64,000 nucleotides of DNA from Cyclobacteriaceae bacterium (GCA_958296015.1 CATQIH010000007.1:62001-126000), one strand, 5' to 3'; positions 46,684 through 55,474 are shown, counted from the stretch's first letter. Notes: generated from the letters alone by a model not told the origin. Translations and numbers: made by a program.

Positions 46684-47065
46684 AATCCTACCAATTACAG
46701 ATGAAAGACACCTAATGCAGGTAAGAAACCACATCCAAAAACTTGCTGCTGAGCTTGGTATGAGCCTGCTCAATCAAACCAAACTCATGACAGCCGCCAG
46801 CGAGATAGGGAGAAATATAATCAGATATGCAGGGAGCGGACAAGTCACTATCTCACCATGTCCTCATATAAGAAAAACCTGCATCAAGCTTGTTTTTGAA
46901 GACAGTGGCCCCGGCATTGCCGATATAGACATGGCCATGCGCGACGGCTACTCCAGCAGCGACGGACTAGGGCTTGGTTTGCCGGGCACCAAACGGATTG
47001 CCGACGAGTTTCAGATAGAAAGCGCAGTGGGACATGGCACAAAAATAACAATCGTCAAATGGTAA
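46676..47065 (+). CDS. rsbT: RsbT-type serine kinase
   Basis: A 129-residue GHKL ATPase. The N box is ASEIGRNIIRYA (N47), with EDSGPGIADI and GLGLGLPGTKRIADEF as G boxes. RsbT phosphorylates RsbS and RsbR on stress and is then released to activate a partner. It overlaps rsbS and the next gene by a few bases. Confidence 0.92.
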   Translation: MSEILPITDERHLMQVRNHIQKLAAELGMSLLNQTKLMTAASEIGRNIIRYAGSGQVTISPCPHIRKTCIKLVFEDSGPGIADIDMAMRDGYSSSDGLGLGLPGTKRIADEFQIESAVGHGTKITIVKW

Positions 47066-48096
47066 CCATACCCACTCAGCCCTACACCTCTTTCACGGTC
47101 ACCGACCGCAGTGAGTTGAACACCTTGAAAAAACTGGTGAAGGCATTAGGGCTGGAAGCTGGTCTTTCCGAGCACCAGTTGGGCAAAGTAGACATCATCA
47201 TTGCTGAAATCACCACCAACTGCTTCAAACATGTAACCGGCCATTGCGAAATACTCTTTCGGAAGATTAAGCAGGATCAGCATACAGGCATAGAAGTGAT
47301 CAGTATAGACCACGGTCCGGGTATGCAGGATGCCCTGCACATGCTACAAGACGGCATATCTACCAAAGACACGCTTGGCCTGGGCATGGGAGCCATCAAA
47401 CGCCAGTCCGATCAGTTCAATGTTTACTCCCGCAAAGGCTGGGGTACACTGCTGCTGTCGCGTATCTTTTCAGAAGTGGCGCAGCCTATAGCAAACAAAC
47501 AAGCAACGTCTGACTTTTCAACGCTGATAGTGCCCTATCCAGGAGAAACAGCGTGTGGTGACGGTATATTTTATAAAGTAAGCGATAAAAAGCATATATT
47601 TCTGGTCACCGACGGCCTGGGTCACGGCCCGCAGGCTCAAGCAGCCTCCCAACAGGCTGGCGATGTTTTTTATCAGTCAGCCTCCACCGACCCCGTGCAA
47701 CTGATGAAAGAAATCCACCGGCAGCTAGGCTATACCCGTGGAGCAGCGGGCATGGCCATCGTTCTTAATACAGCGCAACAAACCATAGACTGCTGCGGCA
47801 TAGGCAACATTGCAATGCGCATGGTCATGCCCGAAAAGTCTAAACAAAGCATTTCCAATCATGGTATATTAGGGCACAACATTCCCAGTCATCTGCTGAC
47901 AGCTCACTATGACCGGCAGGATCATGCGCTGCTGGTGATGCACTCCGATGGGCTGTCCTCGCATTGGAGCATAAAGGAATATCCCGAACTGATGCGCCGG
48001 GAACCTATGTTGATAGCCGCTGCGCTGTATAAAGATTATAAGCGGGAAAAGGATGATTGTGCTATATTGATCATTAAATTAACTCCGGATTTATGA
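47059..48096 (+). CDS. Fusion of GHKL ATPase and SpoIIE/RsbX-type phosphatase
   Basis: A 345-residue protein. Residues 15-140 form a second RsbT/RsbW-like ATPase (IIIAEITTNCFKHV, N54; DHGPGM; DTLGLGMGAIKR). Residues 155-345 form a PP2C-type phosphatase with VTDGLGHGPQA (D185), MHSDGLSSHW and DDCAILI. It would dephosphorylate stressosome proteins, like RsbX, and reset them, while the fused ATPase may bind STAS partners. It overlaps rsbT by 7 bases and the kinase gene by 4. Confidence 0.88.
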   Translation: MVTIPTQPYTSFTVTDRSELNTLKKLVKALGLEAGLSEHQLGKVDIIIAEITTNCFKHVTGHCEILFRKIKQDQHTGIEVISIDHGPGMQDALHMLQDGISTKDTLGLGMGAIKRQSDQFNVYSRKGWGTLLLSRIFSEVAQPIANKQATSDFSTLIVPYPGETACGDGIFYKVSDKKHIFLVTDGLGHGPQAQAASQQAGDVFYQSASTDPVQLMKEIHRQLGYTRGAAGMAIVLNTAQQTIDCCGIGNIAMRMVMPEKSKQSISNHGILGHNIPSHLLTAHYDRQDHALLVMHSDGLSSHWSIKEYPELMRREPMLIAAALYKDYKREKDDCAILIIKLTPDL

Positions 48097-49355
48097 AATA
48101 TCCCCTGTGTGAAATTAACATCGATACTGAAATGGATGTGGTACTGGCCCACAGAAAAGCCATCAAGCTTTGTAAACTTATGCACATGCCTACCCTTGGG
48201 CAAACCCAGGTGGGTACTGCCGTATCCGAGATAGCCCGCAACATCATAGAACACGCCTTGAGCGGCAATGTCAACTTTTACTTGATGCAAGCCTCCGGCA
48301 AACAGTGGCTGGAAATAGTGCTAACCGATGCGGGCAATGGTGTAGACCTATTGCCTTTGTTATCAGATGGAGTCATTGATTTTTCGCACAAAGGAAGTGG
48401 TATCAACATCTCCAGAAAGCTGATGGACGATTTTCAGTTTACCTCTTCTGCCCAAGGCTCTACGATCACCTTACAGAAAATGGTAACCCCTGCCATATTC
48501 AGTGAGCAAACTGTTGGGCAGTGGGCAAAAGAACTCCAAGAAACAGACCCCGAAGACCTTTCGCCCTACGAAGAACTGAAGATCAAGAACCAGCAACTTA
48601 GGGCACTGGCAAAAGAGCTGGAAGAAAAAAACGAAGCCTTTGAGCAACAGGTGACAGAAATAGGAAAGCTCAACGCCCTACTTGGCGAGAAAAACCAGGG
48701 ACTCACAGAGTTTGCCTACACGCTGTCGCACGATTTGAAAAACCCTTTATCCAACATCATGCTGTTGGCACAGATGGCTATAAAACGACCGGACAACAGC
48801 CAGATTTTAGAAAAAATATCCACCTCTGCCCTTGTGATGGAAAACATTGTCAAAGGACTCATGCAGATCGTTGACCTAGACCAGGATACGTCTGACAATA
48901 TCCAAGAGCTGGACTTTCAGCAGATCACTACCCTACTAAGCGGCGAATATGAAGAAGAGATCAGCCACGACAAAGCAACCATCCATACCGACCTTGAAGT
49001 AGCCAACATCATCTATATAAGGCCCTATCTGGAAAGCATACTGCGCAACCTGATCAGCAATGCCATTAAATACCAGGCTGAAGATCGCCCTTTACAGATT
49101 ACGCTTTCCACCAGGCAAGAGGATGCATATACTGTGTTAAGCGTTAGCGACAATGGCATTGGCATGGACCTTTTGCGGTATCAGCCAGTGCTTTTCAAGC
49201 CTTTCAAGAGGTTTACTAATAGAAGTTCAGGCAAAGGGCTGGGACTGTACCTTATCAAGCAAATGATAGAGAAGAACGGAGGTACTATTCAAGTAGAAAG
49301 CACACCGGATGAAGGCACCACCTTTCATTGTTACCTAAAGCCCTATGCCAGCTAA
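48093..49355 (+). CDS. Histidine kinase with N-terminal RsbT-like ATPase domain
   Basis: A 420-residue cytoplasmic protein. Residues 1-130 are a third RsbT-like GHKL fold (VSEIARNIIEHAL; DAGNGVD). A coiled coil spans about 155-205. HisKA has YTLSHDLKNPLSN with H213, and the catalytic domain has LRNLISNAIKYQ, DNGIGM and GKGLGLYLIKQM. No membrane helix is visible. It appears to be the output of the stressosome module, in place of a sigma-B branch. No response regulator gene lies beside it. Confidence 0.88.
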   Translation: MKYPLCEINIDTEMDVVLAHRKAIKLCKLMHMPTLGQTQVGTAVSEIARNIIEHALSGNVNFYLMQASGKQWLEIVLTDAGNGVDLLPLLSDGVIDFSHKGSGINISRKLMDDFQFTSSAQGSTITLQKMVTPAIFSEQTVGQWAKELQETDPEDLSPYEELKIKNQQLRALAKELEEKNEAFEQQVTEIGKLNALLGEKNQGLTEFAYTLSHDLKNPLSNIMLLAQMAIKRPDNSQILEKISTSALVMENIVKGLMQIVDLDQDTSDNIQELDFQQITTLLSGEYEEEISHDKATIHTDLEVANIIYIRPYLESILRNLISNAIKYQAEDRPLQITLSTRQEDAYTVLSVSDNGIGMDLLRYQPVLFKPFKRFTNRSSGKGLGLYLIKQMIEKNGGTIQVESTPDEGTTFHCYLKPYAS

Positions 49356-49377
49356 CGCAACATTTAAGGATAAAACC

Positions 49378-49410
49378 CTTGCCTTTTTGTACTGATAATA
49401 CGTACATTTG
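49378..49410 (+). promoter_or_regulatory. Promoter of tRNA-Arg
   Basis: TTG (49379-49381), a 21-base spacer and TACATTTG (49403-49410) fit the Bacteroidota consensus. Transcription would start about 10-16 bases before the tRNA. Confidence 0.5.
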
Positions 49411-49425
49411 CACCGCATTTAGCCA

Positions 49426-49499
49426 GGTCTCATAGCTCAACTGGATAGAGCAACTGCCTTCTAAGCAGTAGGTTACAGGTTCGAGTCCTGTTGGGATCA
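49426..49499 (+). tRNA. tRNA-Arg (anticodon UCU)
   Basis: The acceptor arm GGTCTCA pairs with TGGGATC (two G-T pairs); the D stem is GCTC/GAGC; the anticodon stem ACTGC/GCAGT holds the loop CTTCTAA with anticodon TCT; the T arm is ACAGG-TTCGAGT-CCTGT. CCA is not encoded. It reads AGA codons. It lies 70 bases after the kinase gene and just before the 14-bp repeats. Confidence 0.93.
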
Positions 49500-49502
49500 C
49501 AT

Positions 49503-49600
49503 CCGGTCTGGAAGACCCGGTCTGGAAGACCCGGTCTGGAAGACCCGGTCTGGAAGACCCGGTCTGGAAGACCCGGTCTGGAAGACCCGGTCTGGAGGAC
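49503..49600. repeat. Seven tandem 14-bp dyad repeats
   Basis: The unit CCGGTCTGGAAGAC is repeated seven times without gaps; only the last copy differs, by one base (GAGGAC). Each unit with the next forms the dyad GGTCT-gga-AGACC. It starts four bases after the tRNA and precedes a terminator, so it is probably part of the tRNA precursor transcript. Confidence 0.95.
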
Positions 49601-49610
49601 TGATCATCAG

Positions 49611-49641
49611 CCATCCCGAAACTCTTCGGGATGGTTTTTTT
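49611..49641 (+). terminator. Terminator after tRNA-Arg and repeats
   Basis: CCATCCCGAA pairs with TTCGGGATGG over ACTC, followed by a T-tract. Confidence 0.9.
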
Positions 49642-49770
49642 ATGCCGGTTTCCATTAATCTTATCTGCATTGATCGTAAAGTTTCTATCTGCCAAAGAGC
49701 TGGAACCCGGAATAGATGATCTACGATAATATGCATACCTTTCAATCTTCTAAAAGTGTTTCTGATAAAT

Positions 49771-50835
49771 ATGATACATCAACTGGATTGGGACAAGATC
49801 AATGATTTGGTAGAGCAACGGTACCTTAGCGTACAGAAGCACCCGGAAGCTGATCTTTATATCTGCAACTATACCGCCAAAGCGCAGTACGATGCTTTTT
49901 GGAATGACTATACCCTGATCTGCCGGGGCCTGATCATCGACAAAGCTGGTTGTGTGGTAGCCCGGCCCTTTGTCAAGTTTTTTAATCTGGGCGAGATCAA
50001 ACCGGATGATCTGCCACAGGAACCTTTCGACGTATACGAAAAACTGGATGGCTCTCTGGGTATTATGTACTGGACTGACAGTAAGTCTACAGGTACGGCT
50101 ACTCCCCGGATTGCTACCCGTGGCTCTTTTGTAAGCGATCAGGCGCAGGCCGCTAATAAGATATTGTCAGACAAGTATACACATATTATCGACAAACTTG
50201 ATCCTGCATTGACCTATCTGTTTGAAATTGTCTATCCCGGCAACAGAGTGGTCGTAGATTATGAAGGTGTACACGACCTGTTCTTACTGGCTATTGTTGA
50301 CACCAACACTGGCCGGGAACTTCCTCTGATAGATATAGGCTTTCCGCTGGCAGCAAAGCATGATGGCATACAGCACCTCACGCAGTTGCAGCAATATGCG
50401 CAGGACAACCGGGAAGGCTTTGTCATCCGGTTTGCCTCCGGCATGCGGGTGAAAGTGAAGTTTGAAGAATATGTTAGGTTGCACCGCATCATTACCGGGT
50501 TATCTGTGCTGGAGCTATGGGAGTATCTGTCTGAAGGCAAATCTTTGGACGATCTGCTAGAAAAGGTCCCCGATGAAGTGTATAACTGGGTACAGCAGTC
50601 GATAGAAGCACTGCAAAGTCAATACAATGCTATTGAGCAAGTATGTAAGAAGGTATACCAGAAATTGCCTACCCGAAAAGAAACGGCACTGTACTTTCAG
50701 AAACAAAAGTATCCACACATTCTCTTCGCTATGCTCACCGGAAAAGACCATGCGCCGCTGATCTGGAAAATGATCCGCCCTGATGGAGGCCAGAAATACT
50801 TCAAGCAGTTATTGAAGGACGATAGTAGTAGCTAG
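49771..50835 (+). CDS. T4 Rnl1-like RNA ligase
   Basis: The ATG at 49771 (MIHQLDWDKI) gives 354 residues; an in-frame GTG lies 15 bases earlier. Nucleotidyltransferase motifs are KLDGSLG (lysine K91, motif I), CRGLII just upstream (R52), LFEIVYPGNRVV (motif III), EGFVIRF (motif IV) and MRVKVKFEEY (motif V). It should join 3'-OH to 5'-phosphate RNA ends using ATP. T4 Rnl1 repairs tRNA cut in the anticodon loop. It is the gene next to tRNA-Arg, which makes a tRNA repair role attractive but unproven. Confidence 0.88.
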   Translation: MIHQLDWDKINDLVEQRYLSVQKHPEADLYICNYTAKAQYDAFWNDYTLICRGLIIDKAGCVVARPFVKFFNLGEIKPDDLPQEPFDVYEKLDGSLGIMYWTDSKSTGTATPRIATRGSFVSDQAQAANKILSDKYTHIIDKLDPALTYLFEIVYPGNRVVVDYEGVHDLFLLAIVDTNTGRELPLIDIGFPLAAKHDGIQHLTQLQQYAQDNREGFVIRFASGMRVKVKFEEYVRLHRIITGLSVLELWEYLSEGKSLDDLLEKVPDEVYNWVQQSIEALQSQYNAIEQVCKKVYQKLPTRKETALYFQKQKYPHILFAMLTGKDHAPLIWKMIRPDGGQKYFKQLLKDDSSS

Positions 50836-50975
50836 TCACAGCGTTTCTGTACCAGATGCCTTCCTACCGTTTCCATGTTATCTTCTTAAAAGCAAAACAG
50901 ACAGGAAATAGCTTTTCTTTGTATTCCTGTAAATTATTATTACTTTCATGCATACACTGATACACAACCTGCGTT

Positions 50976-52309
50976 ATGAAAAAACGAACCTTCTTAAAGA
51001 CCTCTTCCCTGATCGTGACAGGAACGTTGCTATCACCCCTGATGATGCACGCCCGCAGCAAACCCAGAACCAACTGGGCAGGCAATCTCACTTATAGCAC
51101 TGACAACCTGCACCAACCAAAACAGTAGCCAAAGCACAGCAAACGATCAGAGACTGCAACAAACTGCGGGCACTGGGCACTCGGCACTCTTTCAATAGCA
51201 TTGCCGATAGCACAGCAAACCAGGTTAACCTGAATAAGTTCGACCAGGCCATGAGCGTCAATGCGGAGGAACAAACCGTAACTGTAGATGCTGGTGTCAG
51301 CTATGGACATCTTTGTACGTACCTGGATGAGCAGGGGTATGCCTTGCACAACCTGGCATCGCTGCCGCATATCTCCATCGCCGGGGCATGTGCCACTTGC
51401 CACGCATGGTTCCGGTATGCAAAATGGCAACCTGTCTACGGCAGTAGCTGCTATGGAATTTATCAATGCCCGTGGCGAAATTGTCAGGCTTTCACGCCAG
51501 AAGGATGGCGATACCTTCCGGGGAGCCGTAGTACACCTGGGAGGCATCGGGCTGGTGACTAAACTCACACTGGACGTTCTGCCCACCTTCCAGATGAAGC
51601 AATGGGTGTATCTCAACCTGCCGATGCAGCAAATGCAGGCGCACTTTGAAGATATTATGTCGGCTGGTTACAGTGTCAGCCTGTTTACCGACTGGAAGGG
51701 CAACGACATCAACCAGGTATGGATCAAGCAAAAGGCGGATGATGCTGATCCTGACAAAGATTTTTATGGGGCACAGGCAGCTACCCGCGATGTGCATCCT
51801 ATCATAGCGATATCAGCGGAAAACTGCACGGCACAGATGGGCGTGGCAGGTCCCTGGTATGAGCGAATGCCTCACTTCCGCATGAACTTTACGCCCAGCA
51901 GTGGCAAAGAACTACAGTCTGAATATTTCGTACCCAGAAAACATGCCGTAGATGCCCTGATGGCTGTCAATCGTTTGGGCAAACACATTGCCCCACACCT
52001 GCTGATCTCAGAAGTCCGTGCCATTGATGCCGACGACTTGTGGATGAGTCCCTGCTACCAGCAGCCCTGCGTCACCATTCACTTCACCTGGAAACAGGAC
52101 TGGGACAATGTGAAAAAGGTATTGCCCATGATTGAGCAGGCACTGGATGCGTATGATGTACGTCCACACTGGGCTAAGCTATTTACCATGCCCCCCGCCA
52201 AGCTCAGACACGCTACCAGCAACTGGCCGATTTCAAAACCCTGCTACAGCAGCATGACAGCAACGGCAAATTCCGCAACGATTTCCTGGCAGGTAGCCTG
52301 TATGGTTAA
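50976..52309 (+). pseudogene. FAD-linked oxidase (alditol-oxidase-like), frameshifted
   Basis: Starts at ATG 50976 with a signal-like region (FLKTSSLIVTGTLLSPLM). FAD-binding parts follow in other frames: LRALGTRHSFNSIADS, VDAGVSYGHLC, and ATATHGSG; the end is GKFRNDFLAGSLYG with a stop at 52307-52309. At least three indels are needed: a missing A near 51122, an extra T near 51400 and one near 52208. The first two lie in homopolymers. It belongs to the sugar-lactone/alditol oxidase family; the full protein would be about 444 residues. Confidence 0.8.
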
Positions 52310-52404
52310 TCAATCCTGGTAATTACAGTGCCTGCAGGTCTATTTCGGTTTCCTTTTGTTGATTAGCAGCAAAAAAAAACGGTTTATGCCTGATGGCTGG
52401 CTGA

Positions 52405-52731
52405 CTACTGGCGGTTGTTGGTACTTGTTTTCATTCTTTTTCCCTCTTCAGTTAGTTCAAAAAGCAACTCTGGAGCTATATCCAATGGCCCCTTCTGTAT
52501 TGTTCCATCATAATCTTCAAATTCTAATCCGTTATCCCAGTACAGCGTGGTGCCATCACATTTTACTTCAGCAAATCGGACTTTATCATACAATTGAGCA
52601 TATGAGTTTTCAGGATTTTCAGCTTTTTGTATAATAAATTCTGTTAGGTCTATATCTCTGGTTACACCGTCATTCCATAGACAGGTCACAAGGCAAGGAC
52701 TAACTTCTTTTATTTTCTCTATCCATTTCAT
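52405..52731 (-). CDS. DUF2442 protein (antitoxin-like)
   Basis: A 108-residue protein with WIEKIKEVSPCLVTCLWNDG and a tail TLYWDNGLEFEDYDG, matching DUF2442. Such proteins are often antitoxins paired with DUF4160 toxins. No DUF4160 gene is adjacent; it lies after the DUF433-DUF5615 pair on the same strand. Confidence 0.65.
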   Translation of the reverse strand: MKWIEKIKEVSPCLVTCLWNDGVTRDIDLTEFIIQKAENPENSYAQLYDKVRFAEVKCDGTTLYWDNGLEFEDYDGTIQKGPLDIAPELLFELTEEGKRMKTSTNNRQ

Positions 52732-52799
52732 TACGAAAGAGATTTGATTTTTTTGAAAGTTTGTTTTACAGCTCCCAATGTTTCAAAGTATAGGTTTTA

Positions 52800-53141
52800 T
52801 TATGGAGCTTTTATCAGTTCAAGAATGTCATCCGAATCAGAGTTCAGATAGTGGTTAATCTCAAAATGTTGTTCATCAACAGTTCCGAAATGTTTCTGGT
52901 TGTTAGATTGCCGGTGTTGAGATAAACTATTTTCGGAGGTGTCCCATACATGGCGTTCAGGTCCACAAAGTCAGAAATCAAACGTGACTACAGCGAAATT
53001 ATTCGCTTTCGCAAATTGAAAAATACCATAGTCCGATGAGTCTTCCAACCCGACAAACCGTACTTGTTGGCAGTGCGAGAATTCAAATGGAAGAGCTTTG
53101 AGTATTCTCGGAGATATGTTCTGGCCAAATAGAAGGTTCAT
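52800..53141 (-). pseudogene. DUF5615 PIN-like toxin, frameshifted
   Basis: The start (53141) reads MNLLFGQNISPRILKALPFE, and later FAKANNFAVVTFD and MYGTPPKIVYLNTGNLTT follow. This is the VapC-like DUF5615 pattern. Two shifts are needed, near 52985 (extra T in a run) and near 52885. Its ATG overlaps the DUF433 stop (ATGA), a coupled toxin-antitoxin layout. Confidence 0.75.
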
Positions 53142-53359
53142 ATAATGGAAACTAACCTTCTTTCTTTGTCAGCAGCATAGGCCAGACAAGCATTGATCAT
53201 TTCGTCAGTGATTTCCTCGAAATCAGATTTGATGTCTTCTCGGCTCATTCCATTGGAAAGCCAGTTTAGCACATCATAAACAGTTATTCTGGTACCTTTG
53301 ATGCAAGGTTTGCCGAATCGCTTGTCTGCTCGTATTTCTAAAAACTGCCGATAGTCCAT
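53138..53359 (-). CDS. DUF433 antitoxin
   Basis: A 73-residue protein with FGKPCIKGTRITVYDVLNWL and ACLAYAADKER, the DUF433 winged-helix pattern. It is typically the antitoxin of DUF5615 toxins, and here it sits directly before one on the same strand. Confidence 0.85.
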   Translation of the reverse strand: MDYRQFLEIRADKRFGKPCIKGTRITVYDVLNWLSNGMSREDIKSDFEEITDEMINACLAYAADKERRLVSII

Positions 53360-54183
53360 AGGATAAAGATACGAAAATCCTCTCGATAATACTATGCTCT
53401 ACAATAACCATATACCCACTACAAGACGCTCATTTTCTTCATATCTCCTAAAATAATCATTCCAACCAACACTCCATATATCATGCATTTACTTTTTCTT
53501 GTAAACAAGTCAGGCGGGTGTCAACAGATATTTGGGGATGATGTCAGACAGGCAATTGCTACAAGCATATATAGCCTTGCTACCTACATTTTCGGGTAAG
53601 GGTTATGCATTCTCTTTTGGTGGGTGGCATGGTTTGTATCATTCGTCTGCAAATAGTACTCATGCTGTTTGGCTATGGGAGGCTGGTCAGCAGACATAGT
53701 AAGCCTTCTTGTTGGCTATTTGCGTTGCCGTTGGCCTGCCGTCTTACACGGGTAAAACCTGGTACGGCTTGTTACGGGTGTGCAAAAAATGATTATAACC
53801 TGGTTTTTACTCACTGTTTGTTCAAAATAAATGATTCCTCCCTGGTAGATATTACATGGAAGTGAAAAAAAATGGACCATGACCGAGTTTCTTACGCCTT
53901 TCTTACAGTGCCATTAACATTTTTATAAGTTTTAGCATGTTTTTCCTGGTATTATTCATTGTCATGTAAGGTCTATGTAATATCTACCAGTCACTATCCA
54001 TTGCTTCATGAAAAAAAATGGACCACGACCAGGTTTTATTCATTTTTTTTGAATGGGCAATAAGGTCTTACCAAACTTGATGCTTTTGCAAAACTTACAC
54101 AAGCCAGGGTTGATGCTTTATGTTCTTTTTTGTAGTCACACAGCCGCTAACTTTGTGCTTATGTCCAATTAAAACTAAAAATA
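53360..54183. other. About 820-base region without a confident gene
   Basis: A 53-codon frame at 53538-53699 (MMSDRQLLQAYIALLPTFSG, then FSFGGWHGLYH) has some coding look but no family. An inverted repeat lies at 53842-53857 and 53975-53990. A near-direct repeat with core AAAAAAAATGGACCA is at 53864-53890 and 54010-54036. Confidence 0.5.
53842..53990. repeat. 16-bp perfect inverted repeat with flanking direct repeat
   Basis: CTGGTAGATATTACAT (53842-53857) is the exact reverse complement of 53975-53990, 117 bases apart. Each arm is followed closely by a GAAAAAAAATGGACCA copy. It looks like a remnant of a small mobile element. Confidence 0.75.
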
Positions 54184-54826
54184 ATGGAATCATCTATCAG
54201 TAGTAAAATTGTCCAGAGAAAAAATACATTGGAAAATGCCATCAGCCATAATGGTATCCGAAAAAAATCTATCCGCTTTTGGCTATGACCGCAAGAAGCT
54301 GCCTGGAAGGCTTGGGACTCAACAACGATGTCAATGACCTGCAATTGACCAGACAAGCAGATACGGTTCACAGTATGACGCTACTGATGCGCTGGAGACA
54401 GAAATAGCACAAACCAAGGAAGTTTACGGTAAGCATCTGACACTGGCACGTATGGCTTTCAAACAAAACCGAGGTTTTCAGGCAAAGTTACAACTTACAG
54501 GGCGCAGAAAAACCCGCACAGAAGAATGGCTGTCGCAGGCAATGGCTTTTTATGCTTTTACCGATGAGATTGCCGAACCCATGAGCAAATATGGCATCAC
54601 GCCGGAAGTGCTTCAGCAGACCAGGGCTATGGTAGAGGCACTGTTTACGACCAAACAGCAACAGATGCAAAATATGGGCGAAGCGCAGAATGCTACTGAA
54701 AAGCGCAACGATGCCATCAAAGTGATGGATGCCTGGATGAAAGATTTTAACGCCATCGCCCGCCTGGCAATCAAAGATAACCCCCAGTGGTTGGAAATGC
54801 TGGGCATCAGGGTAAAGGGTAAGTGA
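54184..54826 (+). pseudogene. Hypothetical protein, frameshifted in its first half
   Basis: The reading MESSISSKIVQRKNTLENAI at 54184, then KLSAFGYDRKKL-like, NNDVNDLQLTRQA and YGSQYDATDALETEIAQTKE fit one protein whose intact end is the 124-residue frame at 54452-54826. About three indels are needed in the first 250 bases. The full product would be about 214 residues, helical and soluble. I do not recognise a function. Confidence 0.6.
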
Positions 54827-54873
54827 TGCGTGTCTTTCCCACACATGTCCATGCTATGCTACAATCTTAATAC

Positions 54874-55473
54874 ATGCCCAAACAGTATCCCAATCGTAAA
54901 TCGCCCCGGCTCAAGGGCTTTGATTATAGCAGCGAAGGCTGGTATTTTGTCACCATTTGTACCAAAGACCGTGTGCATTATTTTGGTGAGGTCGTGCATG
55001 GCCATATGCACCTCTCCGATATGGGGCAGGTGGTGCACGATTACTGGCAATCCATCCCCGAGCATTTTGCGCATGTTATCCTGGGAGAAATGGTCGTGAT
55101 GCCTAATCATGTACATGGCCTCATCGGATTATTTTATTCTTCATCTTCAGCAGCAGCAGCAGTACGGACGTTACAATGTAACGTCCGTACTGCTGCTGCT
55201 GCTGATGGAGATGCTGCTAAAGATAATCGGGATAAGAATAAGCATTTATCGCGGATTTCGCCCAAATCGGGGAGCTTATCGCATATCATTCGCACTTATA
55301 AGGCGAGTTGTACGCATATGATCCGCCAGATCACAGAGGCACCTTTTGGCTGGCATGGCCGCTATTATGACCATATTGTGAGGAACCAGGCTGACTTGCA
55401 ACGGATAGAAAACTATATCCAAAATAATCCCGAAGCATGGTCACAGGACAGGTTCTTCGGGAAGAAGGCATAA
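54874..55473 (+). CDS. RAYT/IS200-like Y1 transposase
   Basis: A 199-residue HUH transposase. It shows GFDYSSEGWYFVTICTKDR, the HUH motif in MPNHVHGLI (H79, H81), and YYDHIVRNQADLQRI with candidate catalytic tyrosines (Y164/Y165). This matches REP-associated tyrosine transposases. The codons for residues 92-111 form a 59-bp palindrome and encode an Ala-rich insertion (AAAAVRTLQCNVRTAAAA), so the gene itself carries a palindrome. The frame stays open across it. Confidence 0.88.
   Translation: MPKQYPNRKSPRLKGFDYSSEGWYFVTICTKDRVHYFGEVVHGHMHLSDMGQVVHDYWQSIPEHFAHVILGEMVVMPNHVHGLIGLFYSSSSAAAAVRTLQCNVRTAAAADGDAAKDNRDKNKHLSRISPKSGSLSHIIRTYKASCTHMIRQITEAPFGWHGRYYDHIVRNQADLQRIENYIQNNPEAWSQDRFFGKKA
55147..55205. 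repeat. 59-bp palindrome inside the RAYT gene
   Basis: Arms 55147-55175 and 55177-55205 are exact reverse complements around a single central A. The core is ACGGACGTTACA and the outer part is CAG repeats. It lies fully within the coding frame. Confidence 0.95.
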
Positions 55474-55474
55474 A

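Noticed and set aside
49426-49499. tRNA as a phage or island attachment site
   Set aside because: No integrase gene and no second copy of the tRNA 3' end were found in the window.
49503-49600. CRISPR or coding repeat after tRNA-Arg
   Set aside because: The 14-bp units have no spacers; frames over them only produce repeated peptide and overlap the tRNA on the other strand.
50864-51091. 75-codon minus-strand frame opposite the start of the FAD oxidase
   Set aside because: The plus strand has a signal peptide and FAD-binding motifs, so this is a shadow.
53605-53865. 86-codon plus-strand frame
   Set aside because: Cys-rich, irregular composition, no start context and no similarity I can recognise; it overlaps a repeat arm.
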